DNA from: Paenibacillus glycanilyticus
Lineage (GTDB): Bacteria; Bacillota; Bacilli; Paenibacillales; Paenibacillaceae
DNA length: 64,000 nt
Direction of reading: 5' to 3'
Assembly: GCF_023715145.1 (NCBI RefSeq)
Contig: NZ_JAMBNP010000008.1
Coordinates: 62,001 to 126,000 of the forward strand
Of the stretch, positions 41,405 to 50,905 are shown one piece after another. The notes beneath the pieces were generated by a model. It ran no database searches and was not told where the DNA came from. It worked only from the letters and a program-made list of their open reading frames with translations. The number at the start of each line of letters is the position of its first letter. Positions within the stretch are counted from its first letter, which is position 1. Both the position numbers and the translations under genes were made by a program.

Positions 41405-43947
41405 AATGGTCCACCACCTGTCACGTAGCTCTCGGCCTCAATCGTCCTGCCGTCCGCATTTACTTGAGAGCCGTTATAGTTGACAATGACATACATGCCA
41501 TTGCCGTATACCGTCTTATACACGCCGGCCTGCAGCTTCTCGTGACCGGTAATCGGCTCGTTCCGGACGTTCTTCAGCACCTTGTTAATTTCCTGATACA
41601 TGCTTGCCGCCTTATCCATCCACAGCTTATAGTTCACGGCGTACAATTCGTTATGATCCGTGTCCTTGATCGCGTAGTTCGGTTCATAGATCCATTCGAA
41701 ATAAACGTTGGCGCCATATTCCAGAGATTTCAGAACGTACTGCTTCTCATTCGTATAATTCGACAGATTGTAAGGCGCACCCGTATACTCCACGTTGCCG
41801 CGAACAACCATTTGATAGAACGGGATTTCTTCATCCTCCAGCTTAAAGCCGCTGTTGCCCATCGGCGCGTTCGTAATGTCCGATAGATAGGCTAGAGCGT
41901 AGGCGTTGCCGCCGTTGCCCATTACCTGATAGCTTTGCAGCTTACCAAGAGCCGCTTCGGAGATCTGCTCGGATTCCGTCCGATCGATTTGATTATGCTT
42001 CCGGTAATCGCTGTTCAACTGATCCGCGAGATCCCGCACCGAAATGCCCTGTACGTCGTATTTGCCGAGACCCTTCAAAGCCGAATCCACATAGCTTTCG
42101 ACAAGCCGCGGCGATACGATATAAGACGGCGATTTGGAGATGTCGCGCCGGTTTAAAGCCAGATCTACAGGATACTGTACCGCCGGATCCCCTCTAAGCG
42201 TTCTGGATGCGGACTTGGATTCGTTAAAATCGGAGCCGGTGTTGGCCGTCAGCACGGCTACATCCGGAAATAGGGTGACGCCGCTCGCGGCAGCAAACGA
42301 TACGAACTCTTTCAGCCCTTTGCTTCCGCCAATCTCGTCGTCAACGGAAATCGTGCGGGGTACTTTATGATCAAGCCCGCCGTTAAACCAGCCCGCGTAC
42401 TTCAGCTTAATATGATGAACATCCAGCTGGTTCATTTGATTCACGATATCCTTTGCCTCGCTGAAGGTCGTTAAGGGTTCAAGAGCCCTGTAAGGGATGC
42501 CGATGAAATGCTTCCTGTCGGAAATACTGCCATCCAGCTGCAGATAGAAAGGTATATCATCCTTCTCCGAACCCTTATGCCGAGCGGGAAGAGCTTTGTT
42601 TTGCATCAAATACTCCCGGTAATAATTCGCCATTCCCTGATAGCTGGCATCTTCTCCGCTTAGGAAGGCATACCGGACTACGAAATCGGACTTCATCGGA
42701 TTTTCCTGGAACTTGGGAAGCGATCGCTGCTGGCCGTTCGCATCCAGCGTCACCTGGCCTTTATTGATGACATTAAAGCTGGGATAAACGTAATTATAGC
42801 TGTTCAATCGGCCGCTGATGTCCGCGTTAATCGTCGCAACGGATTCCCCTTGCTCAATAACGCCGAGGAATGCGCTGTTCCCTCTAAGAATGCCGAATAC
42901 CGGAAGCCGAACCGCCTCTTCCCTTGCGGCATCCTCCGTTCTTGCCATCGTATTGTCCTGCCCGTAGACAACCTGCTGATAGGACGGGTAGCGGGTCTTC
43001 CCGCTGTTGAAGGTAATCAATGCACCGGAGCCGTCCGGAACCAGCATCGATCCTTTCTCTTCCGTTCCGCCAGCTCCGAAGAAATTAAGGAAGGATACGC
43101 TGTTGACCGGATACTCTTCGGGATACTGAATATCTGCCACGGGAACCGAAGCAACAAGACTGCTGCCGTCGAGGGTGTACGCAATGGCTGCTGTAAAAAT
43201 TCTCGGCGCGGTTTTCTCCTGGGAGAAATGCAGCTCCTCCATATCCTCCTTAAGGTCTTCCTCCGTATAACCGGCCGCTTCGATGGCTTTTAATGCCCGG
43301 TCCAGCTGAAGCCCGTTTAACGCGCTGTCGTTTCTTTCGTAAGCCGTCTTTTCCTTGTTTTCTTTGTAAGCGATTTTTAATGCGCGCTGCCCGGTTTTGT
43401 CCAGCTTTTTGCTTAATGCCTCAAACCGCGCCGTGCCGATCATCTTGGGCATGTCCTCGAGCGTCTTTTCCACCTTGCCGAATTGATAAGTCACGCGCAG
43501 CCCATTAGGAAGCTTCTCCATATGGATCTGTTTGTTCATCACGCTGTCCGTATAGGAATTAATCGAATTCAGCTGTCCGAAGCTGTTATAGAAATCCAGC
43601 TTGATCTGGGACGACAGCAAATCCTTGTTCACGCCTGCGGCAATGGGATCCTCGCTGCCGTCCGGAGGATTGCTGCGCCAAATATCCCCGCTTTTCTTGT
43701 CTAGTACGGCAATTGCGCCGGTCTGTTCATCCGCGAATAAACGAAGCAGCTCATTCTCCGCTACCCCTTTCATATCCGTTAGGCGGGAGTCCGAGAAGGA
43801 CGCGCTTAAGGCTTTGCCCTTCGCGAATGCCGTCATCGCTTGTTCGGCTTCATCCGTCTGCTTGCCTGCTAGGGAATCCGAGCATCCGGCAAGCATCATC
43901 GCAACCAGACAGCACCCGGTCAGCAGGCTTATTCTTGTCTTATTCAT
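41401..43947 (-). CDS. DUF5696 lipoprotein
   Basis: 848 residues from the ATG at 43947 with GGAGG upstream. Signal peptide with lipobox MLAGC, so attached to the outer membrane face. The rest matches the DUF5696 family in size and pattern: a beta-rich N-terminal half (about 60-380), then a region with DIPFYLQLDGSISDRKHFIG and later YAGWFNGGLDHKVPR and NVYFEWIYEP, reminiscent of a TIM-barrel glycosidase-like fold. No biochemical role is known to me. It is coupled to permease genes on one side and a Yip1 gene on the other, suggesting glycan handling at the membrane. Confidence 0.8.
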   Translation of the reverse strand: MNKTRISLLTGCCLVAMMLAGCSDSLAGKQTDEAEQAMTAFAKGKALSASFSDSRLTDMKGVAENELLRLFADEQTGAIAVLDKKSGDIWRSNPPDGSEDPIAAGVNKDLLSSQIKLDFYNSFGQLNSINSYTDSVMNKQIHMEKLPNGLRVTYQFGKVEKTLEDMPKMIGTARFEALSKKLDKTGQRALKIAYKENKEKTAYERNDSALNGLQLDRALKAIEAAGYTEEDLKEDMEELHFSQEKTAPRIFTAAIAYTLDGSSLVASVPVADIQYPEEYPVNSVSFLNFFGAGGTEEKGSMLVPDGSGALITFNSGKTRYPSYQQVVYGQDNTMARTEDAAREEAVRLPVFGILRGNSAFLGVIEQGESVATINADISGRLNSYNYVYPSFNVINKGQVTLDANGQQRSLPKFQENPMKSDFVVRYAFLSGEDASYQGMANYYREYLMQNKALPARHKGSEKDDIPFYLQLDGSISDRKHFIGIPYRALEPLTTFSEAKDIVNQMNQLDVHHIKLKYAGWFNGGLDHKVPRTISVDDEIGGSKGLKEFVSFAAASGVTLFPDVAVLTANTGSDFNESKSASRTLRGDPAVQYPVDLALNRRDISKSPSYIVSPRLVESYVDSALKGLGKYDVQGISVRDLADQLNSDYRKHNQIDRTESEQISEAALGKLQSYQVMGNGGNAYALAYLSDITNAPMGNSGFKLEDEEIPFYQMVVRGNVEYTGAPYNLSNYTNEKQYVLKSLEYGANVYFEWIYEPNYAIKDTDHNELYAVNYKLWMDKAASMYQEINKVLKNVRNEPITGHEKLQAGVYKTVYGNGMYVIVNYNGSQVNADGRTIEAESYVTGGGPF

Positions 43948-43963
43948 ATTAAGAGCCTCCTCC

Positions 43964-44599
43964 CTAACGCCTGAGCACGATTTCTTGGTGTATGACCTGT
44001 ACGAAAGCAACCATCTGCTGTATTAAACTAAAGAACAATAAACATAAGAACGCCATAAAAGCCATTGCCGCAACGGTGAGAAGAATCGTCCCGATCGTCT
44101 TTGACGGCGAATATTGCTGCACGGTCATATTGCCGACAAACAGGAGATACGCACACCACATGACGGAAACGCTGTTAAAAAAATGATAGAAGGACGCTTC
44201 TTCGAGCGAAATCAGGTTGCTCAGACCGATCCAAGGCAGCTGAATAATGAGCAGAGGCACCAGGGCAAAGCAGGTCGAGGTAAAGATATCGACAAATTTG
44301 CCCTCCCCGTCCATCAGAGTGGTCAGCGACCAGTTGGCAATGCACCAGAACAGGACGGGCACAACCACGTACAAGCATTCCATGAAACTGTTGATACTGT
44401 CCGGATATACGATGCGGACGACGAATCCGCTGTATTGCGTCTGCGTGATTTTCATCACGATCAGCAGAAACAAAATGGAGAAGGAGATGATCAAATTCAG
44501 CTTCCGGCTGCGCTCATACTTTAACTCCCAGAAGCCGTTAAACGGGTGAAAAATGAGATACAGCGGATATTTATACAGCTCTCTGCTTAATGAAGGCAA
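43964..44599 (-). CDS. Yip1-family membrane protein
   Basis: 211 residues starting at TTG 44599 behind GGAGGG; it overlaps the end of the NHL gene by 29 bp. Five hydrophobic segments after an amphipathic start (LIFHPFNGFWELKYERS, a common Yip1 opening in Bacillota). Function unknown. The fixed position between NHL and DUF5696 genes suggests an assembly or scaffolding role for the same membrane complex. Confidence 0.8.
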   Translation of the reverse strand: MPSLSRELYKYPLYLIFHPFNGFWELKYERSRKLNLIISFSILFLLIVMKITQTQYSGFVVRIVYPDSINSFMECLYVVVPVLFWCIANWSLTTLMDGEGKFVDIFTSTCFALVPLLIIQLPWIGLSNLISLEEASFYHFFNSVSVMWCAYLLFVGNMTVQQYSPSKTIGTILLTVAAMAFMAFLCLLFFSLIQQMVAFVQVIHQEIVLRR

Positions 44600-46034
44600 C
44601 CTTTTTCCCTCCTCTCCGTTTCCGGTATTTGCCGACTCCGAACCAACAGATAATAAGCAGCACCATTCCCGTCATAATGCCCGGGAAGTACTCTCGCAGC
44701 ACTTCCTTCCGATAGAGCAGGAACGCCTTGGAATACCCCTTCTGGTCCATGCTTTTCTTGAAATATTTCATGGCCTCGCGATAATCGCCCTGCCGCAGCA
44801 GCGCTTTGCCTATGCCCGCATAGGCAAATTCCAGATTGGCATTCATGCTGATCGTTTCTTGATACAGCTCATAAGCTTTATTCTCATCGCCATTGTAATA
44901 GGCTCTTACCGCCTCATTAAGCGTGCGGCCGTATTCGGTGGTCTCAAATACCGTGATTTCGCCGAGCGCTTTATCCAGAACAAGGAATTCATCGCCAAGC
45001 CGCTCTATGGCAACTGGCGTATTAAACTGTCCCATTTGATTGCCAAGCCCGCCAAACACGTACAGCAAATGGCCGTCTCCGTCATAAGTGAAGACCCGGC
45101 CGCGCTTGCCGTCGAGGATGGAATACATCTCGCTGTCGCCTACGTCAATGTCGATCAGCCGTGACGGACCGGTCGCGCTCATGTAGCGGATATCGCCTTC
45201 CGGGGCGAAATAGCCGTTCCTCCGCAAAATATCATTGCCCTGGGCATTCAGCTTTTTGACATTTCCGCTGTCTTGGCCATTCGTGGCGTAGATAAAGCCC
45301 TCTTGATCGATGTCCAGATTCGTGAACTCGGTAGGCGTGAACATCACCATCTGGCTTCGCTGCGCTTTGGTCGACAGCATCTTCCATAAGTAATCGGTGG
45401 GATTAAAGGATACCCGGTTCGCCCCGACAAACGAGGTAAAGGTGCCATCGGGACTAAACTCCATAAACCCGTCGTAAACTCCGGCCGACATAACGTATAT
45501 CCGCTGCGCTTTATCGACGACGACGCGGACCGGCTGAAAATCGAATTTCTCGGAGAGCAAATCGGATTTGGGAGCATCGATTACCTTTACCAGCTTGTTA
45601 TTCCGATCCAGCTGAACGATCCGTTTATTGCCGGTGTCCGCTACCACAAGCTCCTTGCTGTCCGTGACGAACAGTCCCTGCGGATTGTTGAACGTCTCCT
45701 CTTTCCCGTCGCGCGCAAACGAACGGATCGTTTGCACAGGCTGCAGCTTCTCGTCAAGCACAACAATGCGGTTATGTCCGGAATCGAGAACGTATATTTG
45801 CTTGTCTCCCGTTACGTGGAAATCGCCTGGTTCTTTAAAAGCGCCGGCCCCCGTGCTTTCGCCGTTCCACAAGCCGTTAGCCTGGTAAGCGGCCGGCGCA
45901 GCGGTCGTTAACCCCCAATACGAATAATTGTAGGATTCCGCGCCATCCGCGGCCATTACCTTATTGCCCCCTGCGCTTAAGCCCAACAGAAAGGACAGGG
46001 CAAGGAGCAGGCTTAATTTCTTCTGTATTTTCAT
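44571..46034 (-). CDS. Secreted NHL-repeat protein with TPR and C-terminal anchor
   Basis: 487 residues from the ATG at 46034. Signal peptide (LSLLLALSFLLGLSAGG), then six-bladed-type NHL beta-propeller repeats (about 45-370; GDFHVTGDKQIYVLDSGHNR, NPQGLFVTDSKELVVADTGN), TPR helices (about 375-440; NANLEFAYAGIGKALLRQGD), and one membrane helix near the end (IMTGMVLLIICWFGVG) followed by basic residues. NHL propellers bind proteins or glycans. Topology: propeller and TPR outside, short tail inside. It is conserved beside Yip1/DUF5696 here, but its role is not established. Confidence 0.82.
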   Translation of the reverse strand: MKIQKKLSLLLALSFLLGLSAGGNKVMAADGAESYNYSYWGLTTAAPAAYQANGLWNGESTGAGAFKEPGDFHVTGDKQIYVLDSGHNRIVVLDEKLQPVQTIRSFARDGKEETFNNPQGLFVTDSKELVVADTGNKRIVQLDRNNKLVKVIDAPKSDLLSEKFDFQPVRVVVDKAQRIYVMSAGVYDGFMEFSPDGTFTSFVGANRVSFNPTDYLWKMLSTKAQRSQMVMFTPTEFTNLDIDQEGFIYATNGQDSGNVKKLNAQGNDILRRNGYFAPEGDIRYMSATGPSRLIDIDVGDSEMYSILDGKRGRVFTYDGDGHLLYVFGGLGNQMGQFNTPVAIERLGDEFLVLDKALGEITVFETTEYGRTLNEAVRAYYNGDENKAYELYQETISMNANLEFAYAGIGKALLRQGDYREAMKYFKKSMDQKGYSKAFLLYRKEVLREYFPGIMTGMVLLIICWFGVGKYRKRRGGKKVAFIKQRAV

Positions 46035-46050
46035 CAAGCAGGACTCCCTT

Positions 46051-46932
46051 CTACTCTTTCATCCCTGAGGTTGCCATCGTCTGAATGACACTGCTCTGAG
46101 AGATGATAAAGAGAGTAATTGGAACAACCATCAGAATAAGCGCAACGGCGGCGCCAACCCCTGCCCTCGCAATTCCCCCAAGCGCGATTTGACCAAGCGC
46201 ATAGTGAAGAGTCTTCAGGTTCTCGCTGTAAATAAAGTTGCCCCCGTCAGAGCCCCACAGCATCGGAAATTGCAGAATCATAAGAGTCAGCCAGGCCGGC
46301 TTTACGTTAGGCATCACGATCTGCCAATAGATCCGGTATTCGCTGGCCCCGTCGATCTTGGCCGCCTCCACCAGCGCATCGGGAATCTGTTCCATGAACT
46401 GCTTCATCAGGAATAGCCCCAGCGGAAAAGCGAGGGATGGAATAATAATCGATAAATGCGTATTAATCCAGCCGAGCCAGGACATGACCATGTAGTTCGG
46501 AATCGCCGTAACCGTACCGGAGAACATCAGGGACAAGACCACTGCCGAAAATACGATCTGGGAGCCCGGAAATTTATGTTTGGCCAGCGGATAAGCCGCG
46601 GCGGACGCAAAAAGTATATGCCCAAAGGTTCCCACCAGCGTAATAACCAGCGTATTTGAAATATACCGGGACAGCGGGACCCAGGAATTTCCCATTAGGG
46701 CAAACAGGTCAAAGAAGTTATCCATCGTCGGATTATTGACCATAATCCGCGGCGGAAAGATAAACAGCTCATCAAGCGGTTTAAAGGCATTATTGATGGC
46801 ATATACGAGCGGTATAGCCATAAACAAGCCAAAAACGGCAAGGAGCAGGAATAACAGGAAGCTGACGGTAAACGAACGATTAAGCTTTTTCTGCATGCGG
46901 AAGGCTGCTGTCCAACTGTTCAACTCACTCAC
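46051..46932 (-). CDS. Carbohydrate ABC permease (first pair, MalG-like)
   Basis: 293 residues starting at GTG 46932, overlapping the upstream gene by 8 bp with GAAAGG just before. Six membrane helices; EAA loop VEAAKIDGASEYRIYWQIVM. It is paired with the permease just upstream. Confidence 0.9.
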   Translation of the reverse strand: MSELNSWTAAFRMQKKLNRSFTVSFLLFLLLAVFGLFMAIPLVYAINNAFKPLDELFIFPPRIMVNNPTMDNFFDLFALMGNSWVPLSRYISNTLVITLVGTFGHILFASAAAYPLAKHKFPGSQIVFSAVVLSLMFSGTVTAIPNYMVMSWLGWINTHLSIIIPSLAFPLGLFLMKQFMEQIPDALVEAAKIDGASEYRIYWQIVMPNVKPAWLTLMILQFPMLWGSDGGNFIYSENLKTLHYALGQIALGGIARAGVGAAVALILMVVPITLFIISQSSVIQTMATSGMKE

Positions 46933-47896
46933 CGACCTTTCTAAGAAGCTTCTGGGTCAGCTTGTTAGCCCCCACCATGATCAGGAACAATACGGTGGCA
47001 ATCGCGGAAGCATAGCCCATTTCAAAGCGGATGGTGCCGTAATCCATCAGATGCGTAACGATGGTATGAGCGGCATAGTTCACGCTTGGGAAACCGGCTA
47101 ACGCAATTGAAACATCCGCGACGGCAAAGGAAGCCGTAATTTGCAGGACCGCGCCGAATAACAACTGAGGTCTCATCGACGGAAGCGTAATGAACCACAG
47201 CTCCTGCCACCGGTTGCGTATGCCGTCCACGGTCCCCGCTTCTACCAATGACTTATCGATGGTCTGAAGTCCTGCTATAAAGGCCAGAAAGCTGGTACCC
47301 AGACTGAGCCATAACTGCACGATAATGACGATGGTCAGAATATAATTTTCATTCGTCAGCCACTGGATCGGCTCCAATATAAATCCGAATTTAATCAGGA
47401 ATCCGTTCAAATAGCCGTAACGGTCGCCGGAAAATACAATCAGCCAAATGAAATACACATTTCCCGAAATCGACGGCGCGTAAAAGATCAAGGTCATGAC
47501 CGCCCGGACTTTTGGAGACAGTTCGTTAATAATCCAGGCAAACAAGAAGCAGGCGAAATAACTGACGGGCCCCGTGATTACGGCGAACATAAAGGTATTG
47601 CGCAAAGCAATCATAAACACGTCGTCATTCAGAAACAGCCTGGAATAATTGTCCCATCCCACGAATCTCGGAAATTCAAGCATATTGAAATAGAAGAAGC
47701 TGAGACAGATCGAAAAGACGACCGGAATAATCGTAAATAAGGTAAAAATAATCAAATACGGACTCATCAAAACATAATAATGCTTGCTTCGTTTGATCTC
47801 ATTGAACGTTTGAGACCATTTGGATACCTTGACCGGCTGACGGATGAGATCAGGCGCGGGAACGGGTACGGATACGGTATGATTGGTTTCAGGCAT
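46925..47896 (-). CDS. Sugar ABC permease (first pair, MalF-like)
   Basis: 323 residues with a cytoplasmic N-terminal extension of about 38 residues before the first helix (YVLMSPYLIIFTLFTIIPVV). Cytoplasmic loop VEAGTVDGIRNRWQELWFIT. ATG preceded by GGGGGTGA. It lies 17 bp after the large binding protein, which is likely its partner. Confidence 0.9.
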   Translation of the reverse strand: MPETNHTVSVPVPAPDLIRQPVKVSKWSQTFNEIKRSKHYYVLMSPYLIIFTLFTIIPVVFSICLSFFYFNMLEFPRFVGWDNYSRLFLNDDVFMIALRNTFMFAVITGPVSYFACFLFAWIINELSPKVRAVMTLIFYAPSISGNVYFIWLIVFSGDRYGYLNGFLIKFGFILEPIQWLTNENYILTIVIIVQLWLSLGTSFLAFIAGLQTIDKSLVEAGTVDGIRNRWQELWFITLPSMRPQLLFGAVLQITASFAVADVSIALAGFPSVNYAAHTIVTHLMDYGTIRFEMGYASAIATVLFLIMVGANKLTQKLLRKVGE

Positions 47897-47913
47897 TGGA
47901 TTTCACCCCCAGG

Positions 47914-50814
47914 CTAGTTTGGCAATTTGAATTCTTTTCGTTTTATCGCGATTTCGTCATTGATATACAAGATATAATCCGATAACGCTTCGCGAGGATT
48001 CTCATTGCCGTTCACGACTTTACGGAAAGCGTTATCCAAATGGCGCCCCGTGAAATAGCCGCCCGGAATTTGCGGTATGCCCTTGACCCATTGCCACTGG
48101 GTATCCAGATTTTGATAATCCTTCACCGGCCATGGCAGCTCTTCCAGCGCTTCGATATTTGCCGTCGGGTAACGCGCGGCTTCACCAAGCAGCCCCTCCA
48201 TCTCGCGTCCGAACGCAATTTGCGTATCCTTGCTGGTCCACCATTTCATAAACGCCCATGAAGCGTCTTTATCCTTCGCATTCTCCAGCATCATCACCGC
48301 GGTTGTATGGCTGGCGACCGCATGATTCACCTCGCCGCCTGGCATTTCCGTTCCGGGTACCACCGTGAAATCCCACAGTCCCTTGATTTCGGGAGCCATA
48401 ACCGTCAAATTGTTGTAGGTCGTGTAATCCGCAATGCCGATAGGCATTTCGCCGGTACGGAACCGGTTCGGAAAATCCGCCTTTAGCGGGAATTTATAAT
48501 TGGTATAAAACTGCGTCCATTTCTTGAAAACCTCCATTGAAATGTCGGAGTCAAGGGCGCTCTTCTTATCGTCATCCGTATAAAACTTTCCGTTGTTCTG
48601 GTAGAGCATCATGGAGTAGGTGGCATTCGGAATAAGAGTCGCGTTGTTCGTTACGTCGTCGATCGGCAGGAAAAACTCCATATTATGCTTTTGCAGCACG
48701 GAAATCATGTTATAGACGTCCTGCCAAGTTTGAGGTGGCTTTAATCCGATCTCCTCCAGCACGTCCTTCCTGTAGAACAGCATCGGAAAGGTCTGCTGCT
48801 CCGGCAGGGCGTAAATCCCGCTTCCGAATTCGTAAGGTACCAGCGCGCTCTCGTTGAACCTCGAGGCCACTTCCTTGAAATCGGAAAACCCGGTTAAATC
48901 CGCCGCCGCTTTCCTCATCGCATAATTGACCGGCACGTCCTCTCCAATTTGCATGGCCACATCAGGTCCTTCGTCGGCCAAGGTTGCGGGAAGCAAGATA
49001 TTGCCCGGAACAAGCCTCAGCTTGACGGAAATATTGGATTCCGGCGTAAAGCTTTCATCAATCAGGCTTTTTAATACTTGTGCCTGGTCTCTGCCGGTCG
49101 TAATCCACACCGTAATCGATTTATCGCTTTGCTTCGTATTGCCAATGCTGTCATAGTCTTCCGTATACGAAGCGAGGAGACCTCCAAGCTCATGCTTGAC
49201 CTTTTGCCCAAACGTTGCGCGAGCTCTTGGCAGCTCTGCGTCCGGCGAGGATACAATCAAATAATCCAAGGTCAGTGGCTGAACGCGCACGTTCAAAATC
49301 CATGTGCCAAGTCCGCCAACATTGGTTTTAAAGGCGGTCAGCCGTTTGGCCACCGTTTCCGGCTTGGCAGCCATTTCTTCAAGCTGGTTCACCATGGTAT
49401 GAAGCACCGCGACCTTATCGCTTTGTTCGCCTGTGGACTGTTCAAGATAATCGGCCACGCTTTTTATCGTAGCGGCTTGCGTTTTGAATACCTCCGTCAT
49501 CTCCGGAATCCTCTTCTCGAGCTGATAATCGCGATAGGGATCTGGCGAATTAGAAGTGATGATCAGTATCTTCCTGTATATTTCATTAAGCTGCAGGACG
49601 CTGGATTCAATCGTCTGTAGCAGCGGAGCGATCTCGCCTAGGGATACGGACAGACGAAGCGTATGCTTGCCTTTGGTTAAATGGAATAAATAGGGCTCCG
49701 TTCCGCCCATCACGTCCATTTTCCAATCCATACCGAAATTAAACGGAATCTGCTTCATTTCCTTAAACGGATATTCGCCGTCAATCATAAGACTGCGCGT
49801 GCTGTACACGCCTCGGAGCTGATCCTGTTTTCTTTTTAATGCGATTTGATACAATCCGTCTTCCTTCACATCCACTTCCCACTCCAGCCACTGCCCAGGC
49901 AGCTTCCAGTTCACGCCGCCAATGGCGTTAATCCTGATCTTCGACACATGATAAGGCATAACCGCAGGGCTTGATTTGTCGGATAGCGGATAAAGCGTAG
50001 GGGACGATTTAAGCGCAGCGTCCTCAGCCTGAATCAGGAGAGATTGATTCTTGGCAGGCTTCAGGCCTTCCGCTTCATATTCCTTCTTGACGTCCTCATA
50101 GGACTTGACCGTCTTCTCCTGGTACAGCTCGATATAGTCGATTGCCATCGGCTCCCGCGAAGCCGCAAGCGTAAGCTTCTGCATGCCTTGGTCAAAATGA
50201 AACAAATAGGGCTCCTCGTAATAGCCTTCGCTGTCCATAAATGGCTTTAGCTGCCACGCCGGCTTCTCAACCTGTCTTGGACGCAGATCATTGCCCCGGT
50301 CGTCCCGCTTGATTGCGGCATCGCGGTTGCCCCATAACCGGTCAAACAGCAAATCCTCGGCCCCCGTAAAAGGCAGCGCGCCATTTATGAATAGCTTGCG
50401 TTCAATAGCGGAGCTTTTGCCCTCAATCGGGTAGTAATGAATTCGGAGATTATACAAGCCCGCTTGGTCCACGGGAACATCCCAGCTGATGGAACCCGCG
50501 TCCGGTGTAATGACCGCCTTCCCCTCCAAGCCCTCCGGACGATCGGCTACTTCAAAGCCTTCGCCCACGGTATCCGCGAAGCTCTCGCCTTCGATCCGGA
50601 TGATCTTGGATGGTCTGTCATCATCCATGTAACCCTTCAGATAATCGTTATAGCCGCCTTTATTGTCGGAATCGGTAATGGCCTGAAACCCGCCCATCGC
50701 CTGAGCGCGTCCGTTATTCGGCTGACCCGAAGGGTAGAACGCCCAGATGGACAAAAAAAATACGAGCACAACCAGTATGGCAATTCCGTAGCGCTTTCTT
50801 CTTTTGTTGCTCAA
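47914..50814 (-). CDS. Large membrane-anchored solute-binding protein with two CBM-like modules
   Basis: 966 residues from a TTG at 50814, nine bases after AGGAGG; the longer frame has no ribosome site. An N-terminal helix (YGIAILVVLVFFLSIWAFY) anchors it with no lipobox. Two beta-sandwich modules (about 70-230 and 260-415) have the CBM6/35-like look (IRIEGESFADTVGEGFEVAD, WKLPGQWLEWEVDVKEDGLY, GKHTLRLSVSLGE). A helical spacer follows (about 420-540), then a typical extracellular solute-binding domain (about 570-960; PMLFYRKDVLEEIGLKPPQT). Ordinary binding proteins are about 420-550 residues, so this one is roughly twice as long. It probably holds polymer near the transporter. CBM family names are tentative. 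Confidence 0.8.
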   Translation of the reverse strand: MSNKRRKRYGIAILVVLVFFLSIWAFYPSGQPNNGRAQAMGGFQAITDSDNKGGYNDYLKGYMDDDRPSKIIRIEGESFADTVGEGFEVADRPEGLEGKAVITPDAGSISWDVPVDQAGLYNLRIHYYPIEGKSSAIERKLFINGALPFTGAEDLLFDRLWGNRDAAIKRDDRGNDLRPRQVEKPAWQLKPFMDSEGYYEEPYLFHFDQGMQKLTLAASREPMAIDYIELYQEKTVKSYEDVKKEYEAEGLKPAKNQSLLIQAEDAALKSSPTLYPLSDKSSPAVMPYHVSKIRINAIGGVNWKLPGQWLEWEVDVKEDGLYQIALKRKQDQLRGVYSTRSLMIDGEYPFKEMKQIPFNFGMDWKMDVMGGTEPYLFHLTKGKHTLRLSVSLGEIAPLLQTIESSVLQLNEIYRKILIITSNSPDPYRDYQLEKRIPEMTEVFKTQAATIKSVADYLEQSTGEQSDKVAVLHTMVNQLEEMAAKPETVAKRLTAFKTNVGGLGTWILNVRVQPLTLDYLIVSSPDAELPRARATFGQKVKHELGGLLASYTEDYDSIGNTKQSDKSITVWITTGRDQAQVLKSLIDESFTPESNISVKLRLVPGNILLPATLADEGPDVAMQIGEDVPVNYAMRKAAADLTGFSDFKEVASRFNESALVPYEFGSGIYALPEQQTFPMLFYRKDVLEEIGLKPPQTWQDVYNMISVLQKHNMEFFLPIDDVTNNATLIPNATYSMMLYQNNGKFYTDDDKKSALDSDISMEVFKKWTQFYTNYKFPLKADFPNRFRTGEMPIGIADYTTYNNLTVMAPEIKGLWDFTVVPGTEMPGGEVNHAVASHTTAVMMLENAKDKDASWAFMKWWTSKDTQIAFGREMEGLLGEAARYPTANIEALEELPWPVKDYQNLDTQWQWVKGIPQIPGGYFTGRHLDNAFRKVVNGNENPREALSDYILYINDEIAIKRKEFKLPN

Positions 50815-50905
50815 CTCTTCTCCCCTCCTGCGGCAAGAGATTTCGCTTTCAGCAACAGTCCCCATTATGAGCGTTCAAATGGGGACCGCCCTTGAGCTTC
50901 AATTG

